From Rhynchopus sp. YZ270_cl-10 (lineage: Eukaryota; Euglenozoa; Diplonemea; Diplonemida; Diplonemidae): 64,000 nt of DNA. Below the pieces are notes generated by a model that did no database searches, was not told where the DNA came from, and saw only the letters and a program-made list of their open reading frames with translations. Shown here in pieces: positions 25,393 to 35,734 of the stretch (position 1 is its first letter; the number at the start of each line of letters is the position of its first letter). A program made the position numbers and the translations under genes. The stretch is taken from the NCBI GenBank assembly GCA_964035575.1, contig OZ037861.1, positions 310,001-374,000 on the forward strand, given 5' to 3'.

Positions 25393-25848
25393 GTACACAG
25401 GTACACAGGTACACAGGTACACAGGTACACAGGTACACAGGTACACAGGTACACAGGTACACAGGTACACAGGTACACAGGTACACAGGTACACAGGTAC
25501 ACAGGTACACAGGTACACAGGTACACAGGTACACAGGTACACAGGTACACAGGTACACAGGTACACAGGTACACAGGTACACAGGTACACAGGTACACAG
25601 GTACACAGGTACACAGGTACACAGGTACACAGGTACACAGGTACACAGGTACACAGGTACACAGGTACACAGGTACACAGGTACACAGGTACACAGGTAC
25701 ACAGGTACACAGGTACACAGGTACACAGGTACACAGGTACACAGGTACACAGGTACACAGGTACACAGGTACACAGGTACACAGGTACACAGGTACACAG
25801 GTACACAGGTACACAGGTACACAGGTACACAGGTACACAGGTACACAG
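25393..25848. repeat. Perfect 8-bp tandem repeat, 57 copies of GTACACAG
   Basis: 456 bases of uninterrupted GTACACAG. Because 8 is not a multiple of 3, every frame is open with an eight-residue period (plus strand TGTQVHRY; minus strand rich in Val-Tyr-Leu-Cys-Thr-Cys), which creates long but meaningless open frames on both strands. Confidence 0.95.
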
Positions 25849-26013
25849 TAGCAGTACAGCACCGGAGGTCGGGGGTTGGGAGTCCAGGAGTCGGGAGTCG
25901 GCCTTATTTACACCCTTGACAGTGGGGGGGTGTGGGAGACTGGCAAGGTGCAGTGCAGAGACGTTTGGGGGACATTGACATGTTGGAACGCAACCGAGCT
26001 AAGTGGTGTGGAT

Positions 26014-26066
26014 ATTGAGGAAACGCCTCGTGCTCGTCTTCGAAGGGCACGAGGCGTTTCCTCAAT
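26014..26066. repeat. 20-bp perfect hairpin
   Basis: ATTGAGGAAACGCCTCGTGC at 26014-26033 is mirrored exactly at 26047-26066 with a 13-base loop. It sits at the left edge of the repeat at 26070-26218. Confidence 0.7.
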
Positions 26067-26069
26067 GCT

Positions 26070-26218
26070 GTCCGTTACTGCACACATGATATCACCCACC
26101 TCGTCTTCCGGCTTCCTCCCGTCCCCCAAGCTCTCCGTCGAGCGTCGGCTCTGCACTGTCACATCCTCTGCCGATGAAGTCCCTTGTCGCCTTTCATCTT
26201 CCACTGACAGTGTTCTCC
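26070..26218. repeat. About 140-bp repeat shared with 31437-31575
   Basis: Both copies run from GCACACATGATATCACCCAC to TTCATCTTCCACTGACAG with very few differences. Both strands have a short open frame here, so coding origin is possible but not shown. Confidence 0.6.
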
Positions 26219-26659
26219 TCCTAGGCCTCAGGTTGCTGACTTCTGGTCAAGACTCCAGAAAGAGTTGCACGCAAGTACGGATGGCGGAACATTTGCAAAA
26301 GCTGATGTCGTTGCTGTGGTGCGTACATCTGCTTTGCGCTATGCATGTCGTCACCCACTGCGTCGTCATGTGAAAGCAATTTCGTCCTGTTGAGGACGAA
26401 GGTTCTCAGGATCCGGACAGGGGTCAGTGTGCAGTGTCTGCACAAGTAGCCCACCTTCATGTCTCCCCCTCTCCTTTCACAACATACCACATCTGTATGT
26501 GTCTGGGATTCGGGTGAAGCTTTCGCGTGTTTGTGCAAGCTTGCAGTGTGTATCGCCCACCTCTTCTCCAAGACTCAGCGCACAAGCTATCCTAACAAGC
26601 AGTCCTGCGGCGCACGGTTGAGGAGAGCAATCTGTCCGGTGCCAGCGCAGCAACGACAA

Positions 26660-26677
26660 GGGGGTTTCTCCCCACAG
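26660..26677 (+). promoter_or_regulatory. Conserved splice-acceptor-like site before type A Ubl-LRR genes
   Basis: TTTCTCCCCACAG precedes this gene, and TTCTCCCCACAG ends at 29220, 34291, 42992, 45590 and 49767 before the other five. The distance to the ATG is 96 or 97 bases in all six. A pyrimidine tract plus CAG at a fixed short distance is what a spliced-leader acceptor in a euglenozoan would look like; cis-splicing from an upstream exon is the alternative. Confidence 0.5.
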
Positions 26678-26774
26678 TTGTTTGTGGCAAGGTTCTTGAA
26701 AACGACCACAGGTTTGTTGTTCTCCATAACGCACCACCACACACAGAGATCACAACACAAACCACAACAAAGAC

Positions 26775-27818
26775 ATGGACGTGAACATCAAGGGTTTCGA
26801 CACGAATGAGCACGTGGTCGAGGTGGGTGCAGATGACACAGTGGAGGGCTTGCGGCGGAAGGTGGCGTCTGCAATGGGGTTGCCTGAAGACGGCTTTTGC
26901 ATGAGTTTCGGAGGCGAAGCGATGGGAGCAGGAGCGGACATGACGCAGCTGAGTGCTGGTGACACAATCATCCTGACGAAGACGAAGAAGCAAGAAGCCA
27001 TTGCAGAGCTTCGTGCGTTGGGTGAGACAGACCTGACGGCACAGAGGTTGGCTCAGGTGGAGGATCCTGTGGTGGCGTGTTTGCTTCTGCAGGCGGAGGT
27101 TGCGACTGCCATTTCGAGTAGGTTCTTGTCAGACACGTCGTTAACGAGACTTGATCTCAGTGCTGAGTCCATTGTGACTCACATTGGAGGCGGTTTCCTG
27201 TACAACTGCACCTTGTTGACAAGTGTCGACATTTCTGGGATGAGCAATGTGACACAGGTTGGTACGTACTTCCTGTGCAACTGCTTCAGCTTAACAACCC
27301 TGGATTTGTCAGCACTCAGCAATGTGACGCAGGTTGGTGCGCACTTTCTTGCACAGTGCTTCAGCTTAACGACTCTCGATTTATCTCCACTCAGTAATGT
27401 TACGCAGGTTCATGACTACTTTCTTTGCGGCTGCAAGAGCTTAAACAACGTCGATTTATCTCCACTCAGCAATGTGACGCAGGTTGGTTCGTGCTTCCTT
27501 GCGAACTGCATCAGCTTAACGACCCTCAATTTATCACCAGTCAGTAATGTTACGCAGGTTGGTTCGTCCTTCCTGAGGAACTGCGCCAGTTTAACGACTC
27601 TGGATTTATCACCACTGAGCAGGATTACGAATTTTCGTGTGGGTTTTGGGGGTACGTATTTTGCTGCCCGCTGCACTTCGTTGACGAGCATTTACCTTTC
27701 GGGCTGCAGCAGTGTTGTGTCCAACGAAGTGAGGAAGGGCGAGCTGAGGCATCTTGTGGTTGAAGCACGTCCGGAACGAAGCAGAGACGAATCCCCGAGG
27801 AAAGCCAGAAGCGACTGA
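26775..27818 (+). CDS. Ubl-LRR protein type A, copy A1 (altered C-terminus)
   Basis: 347 residues. Residues 1-68 match the ubiquitin fold pattern (MDVNIKGF start, a DDTVEGLRRKVASAMGL helix, closing strand AGDTIIL) without a C-terminal Gly-Gly, so it is a built-in Ubl domain rather than a conjugated modifier. A helical linker to about residue 115 leads into eight leucine-rich repeats of 25 residues (pattern LTTLDLSPLSNVTQVGxxFL). This is the BspA-like LRR type, normally a binding scaffold. The siblings end in the basic tail EESQKRLRHAQ; here a run of four C replaces five (about 27794), shifting the frame so the protein ends RKARSD. No signal peptide or membrane segment; the RPERSRD-like tail suggests nuclear or cytoplasmic location. 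Ligand unknown. Confidence 0.85.
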   Translation: MDVNIKGFDTNEHVVEVGADDTVEGLRRKVASAMGLPEDGFCMSFGGEAMGAGADMTQLSAGDTIILTKTKKQEAIAELRALGETDLTAQRLAQVEDPVVACLLLQAEVATAISSRFLSDTSLTRLDLSAESIVTHIGGGFLYNCTLLTSVDISGMSNVTQVGTYFLCNCFSLTTLDLSALSNVTQVGAHFLAQCFSLTTLDLSPLSNVTQVHDYFLCGCKSLNNVDLSPLSNVTQVGSCFLANCISLTTLNLSPVSNVTQVGSSFLRNCASLTTLDLSPLSRITNFRVGFGGTYFAARCTSLTSIYLSGCSSVVSNEVRKGELRHLVVEARPERSRDESPRKARSD

Positions 27819-27826
27819 GACACGCA

Positions 27827-28200
27827 CAATGAGGACGTGGTGTGTTGGTGGGAGGGCAGCACCTCCCCGAGGTGGAGGGTCTCTGGCAGTGTGTCTGCTG
27901 CGTCCTCAGGTTCGGAGAAGAAGAGGGACACAGTCTTGCTCACCGTGGCACAGACTACTACTTGGTGCGAGAGGAGAGCTGCTGAGGAAGACGTTCCACA
28001 CATTGTGCTATTTTACGCTGTGTGCTGCAAAAAGAATCCCCACAAAAACCCATATCTTTTTCATTACAACGTACCTCCCCGCCCAACCCGAGGCACACTT
28101 GTCGTACAGTGAGGGAAGGGAACACAACCACCCCCACCTGCTGTCTCAGTTTCGTGGAACCAGCACTTCTTCCTCTCCCATCCATTCGTTCAAGATACGT
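27827..28200. repeat. Conserved 3' flank of type A genes
   Basis: The ~370 bases after the stop codon (from GGACGTGGTGTGTTGGTGGG to AAGATACGTTGTTCAGT) are nearly the same after A2, A5 and, in part, A3; after A4 and A6 the match ends at about 44310 and 52670. An open frame starts at an ATGA overlapping the stop in each copy, but all frames are open and I see no sign of selection for protein. Confidence 0.6.
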
Positions 28201-28972
28201 TGTTCAGTGAGGTAGGCTATAATCTCTAAGTACCCAGAAAACACATGGGTGTGCCCCCATCCACTTCTCCAGCTCGCTGTTCTTGAAGGGTTGCCCTCTG
28301 GGTATCAGAGAGTCTCTGCCGTTGTCATCCCATGCCCGCAGCAGCAACCGACCACCAGTACCTAAGGGATTAGGGACTGGGCACTGGCCTTTTTCTCACG
28401 CACCAGCAGGTCTGCCACGTACGCAGTAAAGTACCCGCAGGACAGGTGGTGTGCCTGTGCGTGCACACAAAACCCTCGTCAGTGCGCTCATGCAGCATGA
28501 TGGCATCTCACCATGTGTGCAGAATAGCCTATACTAGCTCTGAGACTCTCGCATAGTGTGCGGTGATCTCATGATGGCGCACAATGCTTACCATTTGCCA
28601 TGCGTGCACTCCCTTCTTGAAGAACCGAGCAAGACACATGATTTGTTTCCACATGATGCAACCTGCTATGGAAGCACGGTGTGTTGTGGCTGTGGTGTTG
28701 GGTGGGTGGGGGTGGGGGGCAAGGGGTTCGCGCACATCCGTAGAGGGTTCAATGAGCAGAGTGGTTGTGACACAGCAAGACCCCTGGCTGTGTGCGTGCG
28801 TCCTATGCCCAGAGTCATCTCGCTTGCGAGAGCTTTGGTACTGCGGTGTCTTCGCTTTTGGAGTGGGTGGGGTAGGGCAGGTGGACCAGAGCAACACGGC
28901 TGTGGGTGTAGGTGCTCTGACAACAGACACACATCAGAGGTGAATTCATGTCCAACTGCGTTGTGGAGGGTG
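28200..28972. other. Unassigned interval between A1 and A2
   Basis: Open frames on the minus strand (28529-28930 and 28666-29034) are protein-like in places but match nothing I recognise; they may be worn retroelement DNA. No gene is called. Confidence 0.35.
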
Positions 28973-29085
28973 GCCTGCACAATGCACTGTGCTGCCAACC
29001 CGGCGCTCTTCGTGTCCATGAAGGCCCTAGGCAACGTAAACAGAGAGCAGTGAGAGAGGTGCAGCTTCAGCTAAGCGAGTGGGAG
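28973..29085. repeat. Repeat shared with 21745-21855
   Basis: Both read GCCTGCACAATGCACTGTGC through CTAGGCAACGTAAACAGAGA and then AGCTTCAGCTAAGCGAGTGG. It lies directly upstream of the type A promoter-like region in both places. Confidence 0.65.
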
Positions 29086-29317
29086 CGGGGGTAGGGGTTT
29101 TTGTCTGTCTGCTCAGAAGGGAACGTCTGTGAAGGGCGCAGGTTCAGGGAGAGGGGATGGAGAGGAGAGGGATCTGAAGTCGGGGGTTGTGGGTAGGGGA
29201 GAGGGGCCTTCTCCCCACAGTTGTTTGTGGCAAGGTTCTTGAAAACGACTGTAGGATTGTTGTTCTCCATAACACACCACCACACACAGAGATCACAACA
29301 CAAACCACAACAAAGAC

Positions 29318-30301
29318 ATGGACGTGAACATCAAGGGTTTCGACACGAATGAGCACGTGGTCGAGGTGGGTGCAGATGACACAGAGGAGGGCTTGCGGCG
29401 GAAGGTGGCGTCTGCAATGGGGTTGCCTGAAGACGGCTTTTGCATGAGTTTCGGAGGCGAAGCGATGGGAGCAGGAGCGGACATGACGCAGCTGAGTGCT
29501 GGTGACACAATCATCCTGACGAAGACGAAGAAGCAAGAAGCCATTGCAGAGCTTCGTGCGTTGGGTGAGACAGACCTGACGGCACAGAGGTTGGCTCAGG
29601 TGGAGGATCCTGTGGTGGCGTGTTTGCTTCTGCAGGCGGAGGTTGCGACTGTCATTCCTGGTTGGTTCTTGTCAAGCACGTCGTTAACGAGACTTGATCT
29701 CAGTGCTGAGTCCATTGTGACTCACATCGGAGACAAGTTCCTGTTGGACTGCGCCTCGTTGACAAGTGTCGACCTGTCTGGGTTGAGCAATGTGACGCAG
29801 GTTGGTGAGTACTTCCTTGGGTCCTGCACCAGTTTAACAACCCTCAATTTGTCGCCACTCCGCAATGTGACGCAGGTTGGTGCGGACTTCCTTGGGTCCT
29901 GCACCAGTTTAACAACCCTCAATTTGTCACCATTCAGCAATGTGACGCAGGTTCATGACTACTTTCTTTACGGCTGCAAGAGCTTAACCAACGTCGATTT
30001 ATCCCCACTCAGCAATGTGACACAGGTTGGTGTGCGGTTCCTGTGGAACTGCAGCAGTTTAACGACTCTGGATTTGTCACCACTGAGCAGGATTACGCAT
30101 ATTGGTGTGGGTTTTGGAGCTACGTGTTTTGCTGCGGACTGCACTTCGTTGACGAGCATTTACCTTTCGGGCTGCAGCAGTGTTGTGTCCGACGAAGTGA
30201 GGAACGGCGAGCTGAAGCATCTTGTGGTTGAAGCACGTCCGAAACGAAGCAGAGACGAATCCCCCGAGGAAAGCCAGAAGCGACTGAGACACGCACAATG
30301 A
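29318..30301 (+). CDS. Ubl-LRR protein type A, copy A2
   Basis: 327 residues: ubiquitin-like domain 1-68, linker, seven LRRs of 25 residues, then the basic tail RPKRSRDESPEESQKRLRHAQ-type (last ~21 residues). The ATG follows the conserved acceptor at 29220 by 97 bases. The fourth LRR has the variant core NVTQVHDYFL seen also in A1 and A5. It differs from A5 by exactly one extra 25-residue repeat, consistent with unequal exchange between copies. First gene of the A-B-A block whose second copy is A5-B2-A6. Function unknown; Ubl plus LRR suggests a scaffold that brings bound targets to the proteasome or to a ubiquitin-linked complex, which is inference. Confidence 0.88.
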   Translation: MDVNIKGFDTNEHVVEVGADDTEEGLRRKVASAMGLPEDGFCMSFGGEAMGAGADMTQLSAGDTIILTKTKKQEAIAELRALGETDLTAQRLAQVEDPVVACLLLQAEVATVIPGWFLSSTSLTRLDLSAESIVTHIGDKFLLDCASLTSVDLSGLSNVTQVGEYFLGSCTSLTTLNLSPLRNVTQVGADFLGSCTSLTTLNLSPFSNVTQVHDYFLYGCKSLTNVDLSPLSNVTQVGVRFLWNCSSLTTLDLSPLSRITHIGVGFGATCFAADCTSLTSIYLSGCSSVVSDEVRNGELKHLVVEARPKRSRDESPEESQKRLRHAQ

Positions 30302-30869
30302 GGACGTGGTGTGTTGGTGGGAGGGCAGCACCTCCCCGAGGTGGAGGGTCTCTGGCAGTGTGTCTGCTGCGTCCTCAGGTTCGGAGAAGAAGAGGGACAC
30401 AGTCTTGCTCACCGTGGCACAGACTACTACTTGGTGCGAGAGGAGAGCTGCTGAGGAAGACGTTCCACACATTGTGCTATTTTACGCTGTGTGCTGCAAA
30501 AAGAATCCCCACAAAAACCCATATCTTTTTCATTACAACGTACCTCCCCGCCGAACCCGAGGCACACTTGTCGTACAGTGAGGGAAGGCAACACAACCAC
30601 CCCCACCTGCTGTCTCAGTTTCGTGGAACCAGCACTTCTTCCTCTCCCATTCATTCGTTCAAGATACGTTGTTCAGTGGGGTGGGTTTGGCCTTTTGGGT
30701 TGCGGTCTTTGTGAGGCGAGTGTGCGTTCCGTTGGTTGCTACGGCCTGCCTTCTCATCTCTCCAATGGTGGGGTAACGCATGGGGATTCGTAGTGAGATG
30801 GGTTTTGGCTTGTGGCTTAGGGACGTCCAGGCACACCGCAGATCGCAAGGCAACAATTCCTCCAGAAGC

Positions 30870-31430
30870 ACCTCAGACGCGATTCTGCGCGATTAACGTG
30901 GCGTAGCTGAAGCCCATCACGAGCCGGCACCTCTGGTACCATGTCTGGCCTACCTCACGCAGAGGGACACTGCTACCTCCCAGGAAGGGGCAACTGGTGG
31001 CAGCATCCATGGAGATCAATGCCGACAGCCCAGCCTGCTTTGTGCGACTCCCTATGAACCGCACCAGAGAAAAGGTGACGGAAGAGACAGCGTTGGGAGG
31101 CTTCGGCAGTCGGGAGTTCACCGGCCTTCCATCCACGACAATCCTCACCAACGGGTCCGCCTTTGGCAGTTCGCGAAGATTGGCAACGACTCCCTTCGTT
31201 CTGTCGCACTCCCGGACAGCTTCCATCCCTCACAGCACTTCGATGCGAACCTCGGCTTGATGTCACTGCGGTGCCCCGGGAGAAGCACCCTCGAGGTGAG
31301 AGCTTCTGAGTCGTCTTGTGGTCGGTGCACCACTTCAGGCAACCCTCCAACATTTGGGAAAGCGTCCAGCCTCGCGCAAAGTAGGGCACAACCTTGCGGC
31401 GCGACACTCTCCTCGATCGCATGTCTCATG
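30870..31430 (-). mobile_element. Retroelement fossil, reverse-transcriptase-like fragment
   Basis: On the minus strand a segment carries the order of reverse-transcriptase core motifs: a VVDGRPVN-type block, an ISMDAA block and an RLVMGFSYATLIAQ block. Only part of the domain is present and it is broken in several places. The family is not settled. A shorter copy of the same fossil lies at 47105-47390 in the duplicated block, so it was already there before the duplication. Confidence 0.5.
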
Positions 31431-31738
31431 TCCGTCTGCACACATGATATCACCCACCTCGTCTTCCGGCTTCCTCCCGTCCCCCAAGCTCTCCGTCGAG
31501 CGTCGGCTCTGCACTGTCACATCCTCTGCCGATGAAGTCCCTTGTCGTCGTTCATCTTCCACTGACAGCGTGCTCCTAAAGATTGACGCAAAAGCGTGAA
31601 CAGGTTACAGTGTCGAAAAAAAAAATTGCAATTCCCCCAACTTTTTCTTTTTATGTTACACTACCAAAAGTCTTCAAAGAGGTTTTTGAATCAAAAAGAG
31701 TCTATGTGTTACCATCGCACAGCGTAGAAAACGACACA

Positions 31739-31819
31739 ATGTCGAGCAGTACCAACCCGCCTGTCAACGCTGCCCATTACAGTTGTCTATCGTCTGCAGG
31801 TGAGGAGGCTGTCCTCTAA
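31739..31819 (+). other. Upstream mini-ORF of type B gene, possible 5' exon
   Basis: ATG TCG AGC begins a 26-codon frame (MSSSTNPPVNAAHYSCLSSA, then GEEAVL) that contains a strong donor-like GCAG/GTGAGG. The same segment recurs at 33589-33669 and at 47466, where the stop codon is lost and the frame runs on to 47699. No acceptor in matching phase joins it to the downstream Ubl exon, so it may be a regulatory upstream ORF rather than an exon. Confidence 0.4.
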
Positions 31820-31962
31820 ACCCGCAAAGAAGATGTGTGTGAAGGAGCTGCTCCCAGAAAAGGTCAAACGAGAACACCGTTTGTCTGCTTGCCAATGTGC
31901 TGCTCCCTCACCCCACACACACAACACCAAGAGACAGAGAGACACAAACAAACAAAAGTAAT

Positions 31963-33192
31963 ATGGAACTGACGGTTCGTACCTTTGGCAAGAGGCAGTA
32001 TGCGATTGAGGTGGGTGAGGATGACACAACGGAGAAGTTGCGGGAGAAGGTGGCGTCTGCAACGGGGTTGTGCGAAGACGACTTTCACATGGAGTTTGGA
32101 GGGGAGGAAGTGGAGGACATCACGCAGCTGAGTGCTGGAGACACAGTTGTGCTGACGGAGGCGAAGGCGAAGAAGTACGAAGCCATTGCAGCACTTCACG
32201 CATTGGGTGAGAGAGACATCACAGCAGGAAGGTTGCAGGTGGTGACGGATGCGGAGGTGGCCACCTTGCTGCTGCAGGCAGAAGTTACGACTGTGATACC
32301 TGACGACTTCTTCCGATACAGTGCAGTCACGTCCATTGATTTCAGCAACGTGTTTGCTGTGGATGTGATTGGGAAGGGCTTCCTCTGGGAGTGCACAGTT
32401 TTGACCGCAGTGGACCTGAGCGGCTTGTCTGCACTCACCAGGATTGAGGATTGTTTTCTATCTTCGTGTTCATCTTTGACGACAGTCAATCTCACTGGCT
32501 TGCGTGCAGTCACCACAATTGGTGCACGTTTTATGTATGAGTGCACTGCTTTGACGACTGTCGACCTCAGCAGCTTACCGTCAGTCACCACAATAGGTGA
32601 ATGTTGTCTAGGTCATTGCACAGCTTTGACCGCAGTGGACCTGAGTGGTTTGTCTGCACTCACCAGGATTGAGGCTGGTTTCCTATCTTCGTGTTCAGCT
32701 TTGACGACAGTGAATCTGGCTGGCTTGCGTGCAGTCACCACAATCGGTGCACGTTTTATGTATCAGTGCACTGCTTTGACGACTGTCGACCTCAGCAGCT
32801 TACGGTCAGTCACCACAATTGGTAAATGGTGTCTAGCTTATTGCACAGCACTGACTGCAGTTAACCTAAGCGGCTTGTCTGCACTCACCAGGATTGAGAA
32901 TGGTTTCCTATCTTCGTGTCCAGCTTTGACGACAGTGAATCTCACTGGCTTGCGTGCAGTCACCACAATTGGTCCCCGCTTCATGTATGAATGCACAAAC
33001 TTGAAGACTGTGCGTGGACTGGGCACGTGTAGCAACGTAGTGCTGTACCATGTGGCTTGTCATCGAGCATGGTGTCTGTACATAGCAGCTGCTGTCTGGA
33101 CGCCTTGGATCGCTTCTTTGCTTTTAGTGTATTCTATGTACCACACACACAATGCAGTGAAAGGGTACCTATCTGTTGTCAGCCTTGACTAA
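31963..33192 (+). CDS. Ubl-LRR protein type B, copy B1
   Basis: 409 residues from the ATG at 31963. The frame is open for 22 codons upstream, but the ubiquitin-like domain starts exactly at MELTVRTFGKRQYAIEV, as in type A, so this start is preferred. The Ubl domain (to about residue 65) is followed by a linker and nine to ten LRRs of 25 residues in a three-step higher-order pattern (LSALTRIE.., RAVTTIGARFMY, SVTTIGE..). Unlike type A, the C-terminus has no basic tail but a strongly hydrophobic stretch (core YIAAAVWTPWIASLLLVYS), probably a membrane anchor, placing the Ubl and LRR part in the cytosol if tail-anchored. Ligand and partner are unknown. Confidence 0.85.
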   Translation: MELTVRTFGKRQYAIEVGEDDTTEKLREKVASATGLCEDDFHMEFGGEEVEDITQLSAGDTVVLTEAKAKKYEAIAALHALGERDITAGRLQVVTDAEVATLLLQAEVTTVIPDDFFRYSAVTSIDFSNVFAVDVIGKGFLWECTVLTAVDLSGLSALTRIEDCFLSSCSSLTTVNLTGLRAVTTIGARFMYECTALTTVDLSSLPSVTTIGECCLGHCTALTAVDLSGLSALTRIEAGFLSSCSALTTVNLAGLRAVTTIGARFMYQCTALTTVDLSSLRSVTTIGKWCLAYCTALTAVNLSGLSALTRIENGFLSSCPALTTVNLTGLRAVTTIGPRFMYECTNLKTVRGLGTCSNVVLYHVACHRAWCLYIAAAVWTPWIASLLLVYSMYHTHNAVKGYLSVVSLD

Positions 33193-33588
33193 AATCGATA
33201 CAAGGTGGTATCCGCACGTGAGATATGCATTAGGAGTTGAGACGGAGAGAAGTACACAGTCGGGGTGAGGACGATACCAACTGCGGACATACGGCGGAAG
33301 GTGGCGTCTGCAGCAGCGTTGTGCGAAGACGGCTTTGACATGAGCTTCGGAGGAAGGTCCTATGCGATGCAACAAACAACAAACGACGAATAGACGGGGG
33401 TGTTTAGGGAGTGTTTCATTTGCAAAGATGTGTGAGTTGTGGGTGGGGGAACCATTCAAAAAGTAGCAATCTCCCCAATTTTTTTTTTCGTTTTCAACCA
33501 ATTTTTTACCCAACCTAAAGTCTTGAAGGACGGTTTTGAATCCACAAAAGTGCGTACCTTAACATCGCACAGCGTGGAAAACGACACA

Positions 33589-33830
33589 ATGTCGAGCAGT
33601 ACCAACCCTCCTGTCAACGCTGCCCATTACAGTCGTCTATCGTCTGCAGGTGAGGAGACTGTCCTCTAAACCCCCAGGATGCGGAGGTGGCCACCTTGCT
33701 GCTGCAGGCAGAAGTTGCGACTGTGATTCCTGACGACTTCTTCCGATACAGTGCAGTAACATCCATTGATTTCAGCAACGTGTTTGCTGTGGATGTGATT
33801 GGGAACGGTTTCCTCCGGCACACGGTTGAG
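33589..33830 (+). pseudogene. Fragment of a third type B gene
   Basis: The mini-ORF segment (33589-33669) is joined almost directly to about 140 bases of the type B linker and first LRR (33677-33818, GATGCGGAGGTGG to GGTTTCCTCCGG). The match then stops, and the DNA that follows resembles 26610-26650. The Ubl part and all other LRRs are missing. Confidence 0.75.
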
Positions 33831-34387
33831 AGCAATTTGTCCGGTGCCAGCGCAGCAACGACGTGGAGGGGGTTCTCACGCAGAAGACAGACACTCTGTG
33901 CCAGCGTTGGCAGACACAAGACAAGCGGCACAATCTTTGTCTGCTCTGTGTGCCCCTGTGCGTGCACAAAACCCCCGTCAACCCTTTCAGCACCAAAGGC
34001 CCTCAAGGCTCTGTTGACGTCACTGGCATAGTCCAGAGTCACATACCACTGCTTGCGGTTGTGGGTTTTGATTTGTTTTGCCTGTCGTGTTTAGGTAGTG
34101 TGGGCTAGCGAAGAAAGAGGAAGGTACCTGGGTTTGGGACTTCTTCTCAGCAGTGGTGGGGGGAGGGGTTTTGTCTGTCTACTCAGAAGGGAACGTCTGT
34201 GAAGGGCGCAGGTTCAGGGAGAGGGGATGGAGAGGAGAGGGATCTGAAGTCGGGGGTTGTGGGTAGGGGAGAGGGGTCCTTCTCCCCACAGTTGTTTGTG
34301 GCAAGGTTCTTGAAAACGACCACATCTTGTTGTTCTCCACAACGCACCACCACACACAGAGATCACAACACAAACCACAACAAAGAC

Positions 34388-35230
34388 ATGGACGTGAACA
34401 TCAAGGGTTTCGACACGAATGAGCACGTGGTCGAGGTGGGTGCAGATGACACAGTGGAGGGCTTGCGGCGGAAGGTGGCGTCTGCAATGGGGTTGCCTGA
34501 AGACGGCTTTTGCATGAGTTTCGGAGACGAAGCGATGGGAGAAGGAGCGGACATGACGCAGCTGAGTGCTGGTGACACAATCATCCTGACGAAGACGAAG
34601 ACGAAGAAGTACGACGCCATTCCAGAGCTTCGTGCGTTGGGTGAGACAGACCTGACGGCACAGAGGTTGTCTCAGGTGAAGGATCCTGTGGTGGCGTGTT
34701 TGCTTCTGCAGGCGGAGGTTGCCACTGTCATTCCGTATGGGTTCTTGTCAAGCACGTCGTTAACGAGACTTGATCTCAGTGCTGAGTCCATTGTGACTCA
34801 CATCGGAAACAAGTTCCTTTACGCCTGCACCTCGTTGACAAGTGTCGACCTGTCTGGGTTGAGCAATGTGACGCAGGTTGGTTCGCACTTTCTTGCGGAC
34901 TGCTCCAGTTTAACAACCCTTGATTTATCAGCACTCAGCAATGTGACGCAGGTTGGTCACTTCTTCCTTGCGAGCTGCACCAGTTTAACGACTCTGGATT
35001 TGTCACCACTGAGCAGGGTTACGAGTATTATTGCAGATTTTACGGGTCTTACGTTTTTTGCTGCGTACTGCACTTCGTTGACGAGCATTTACCTTTCGGG
35101 CTGCAGCAGTGTTGTGTCCAACAAAGTGAGGAAGGGCGAGCTGAGGCATCTTGTGGTTGAAGCACGTCCGAAACGAAGCAGAGACGAATCCCCCGAGGAA
35201 AGCCAGAAGCGACTGAGACACGCACAATGA
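34388..35230 (+). CDS. Ubl-LRR protein type A, copy A3 (shortest)
   Basis: 280 residues. The frame is open 63 codons further upstream, but the Ubl domain and the conserved acceptor (ends 34291, 96 bases before the ATG) fix the start at 34388. Only five LRRs of 25 residues remain between the linker and the basic tail. Two extra codons (KTKTKK instead of KTKK) lie at the Ubl end. Third gene of the first A-B-A block; by position its counterpart is A6. Confidence 0.87.
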   Translation: MDVNIKGFDTNEHVVEVGADDTVEGLRRKVASAMGLPEDGFCMSFGDEAMGEGADMTQLSAGDTIILTKTKTKKYDAIPELRALGETDLTAQRLSQVKDPVVACLLLQAEVATVIPYGFLSSTSLTRLDLSAESIVTHIGNKFLYACTSLTSVDLSGLSNVTQVGSHFLADCSSLTTLDLSALSNVTQVGHFFLASCTSLTTLDLSPLSRVTSIIADFTGLTFFAAYCTSLTSIYLSGCSSVVSNKVRKGELRHLVVEARPKRSRDESPEESQKRLRHAQ

Positions 35231-35540
35231 GGACGTGGTGTGTTGGTGGGAGGGCAGCACCTCCCCGAGGTGGAGGGTCTCTGGCAGTGTGTCTGCTGCG
35301 TCCTCAGGTTCGGAGAAGAAGAGGGACACAGTCTTGCTCACCGTGGCACAGACTACTACTTGGTGCGAGAGGAGAGCTGCTGAGCAAGACGTTCCACAAA
35401 TTGTGCTATTTTACACTGTGTGCTGCAAAAAGAATCCCCACAAAAACCCATATCTTTTTCATTACAACGTACCTCCCCGCCCAACCCGAGGCATACTTGT
35501 CGTACAGTGAGGGAAGGGAACACAACCACCCAAAGTGCAC

Positions 35541-35590
35541 ATGCTGGGTCACATGATAAAATCCCGTCATGTGACCCCATCATCCAGCCT
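35541..35590. repeat. Short inverted repeat between A3 and the caspase-like gene
   Basis: GGGTCACATGA (35546-35556) is mirrored exactly by TCATGTGACCC (35567-35577) with a 10-base loop. It lies where similarity to the type A 3' flank stops, followed by C-rich and T-rich tracts. Confidence 0.6.
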
Positions 35591-35689
35591 ACATGGTGCT
35601 GGAGGTCCCTTTCTCCCCCCCCCCCCCCCCCGCACCTCCTCGAGACAACGACAACCTCACACAACCTCAGGAAGACCCTCCGAATTGGA

Positions 35690-35728
35690 GGTTTTTTTTT
35701 TCTTTCTTCTTCTTTTTTCTTTTTCCAG
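35690..35728 (+). promoter_or_regulatory. Splice acceptor immediately upstream of the caspase-like gene
   Basis: Almost pure pyrimidine for about 36 bases, then CCAG, six bases before the ATG at 35735. This marks a trans-splice or cis-splice acceptor and is why the start is placed at 35735 although the frame stays open to 35420. Confidence 0.6.
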
Positions 35729-35734
35729 AACACA

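Noticed and set aside
25194-25978. Open frames of 147-222 codons on both strands with an eight-residue period
   Set aside because: They are produced by the 8-bp tandem repeat GTACACAG, which is open in every frame.
30298-30714. 138-codon ORF overlapping the stop of A2 by ATGA (also after other type A copies)
   Set aside because: Two other frames and the antisense strand are open as well, substitutions between copies are not protein-like, and the DNA is duplicated as a block.
35420-35734. 105-codon upstream extension of the caspase-like protein
   Set aside because: It translates the type A 3' flank, a C run and a pyrimidine tract; the metacaspase pattern and the acceptor at 35728 place the start at 35735.
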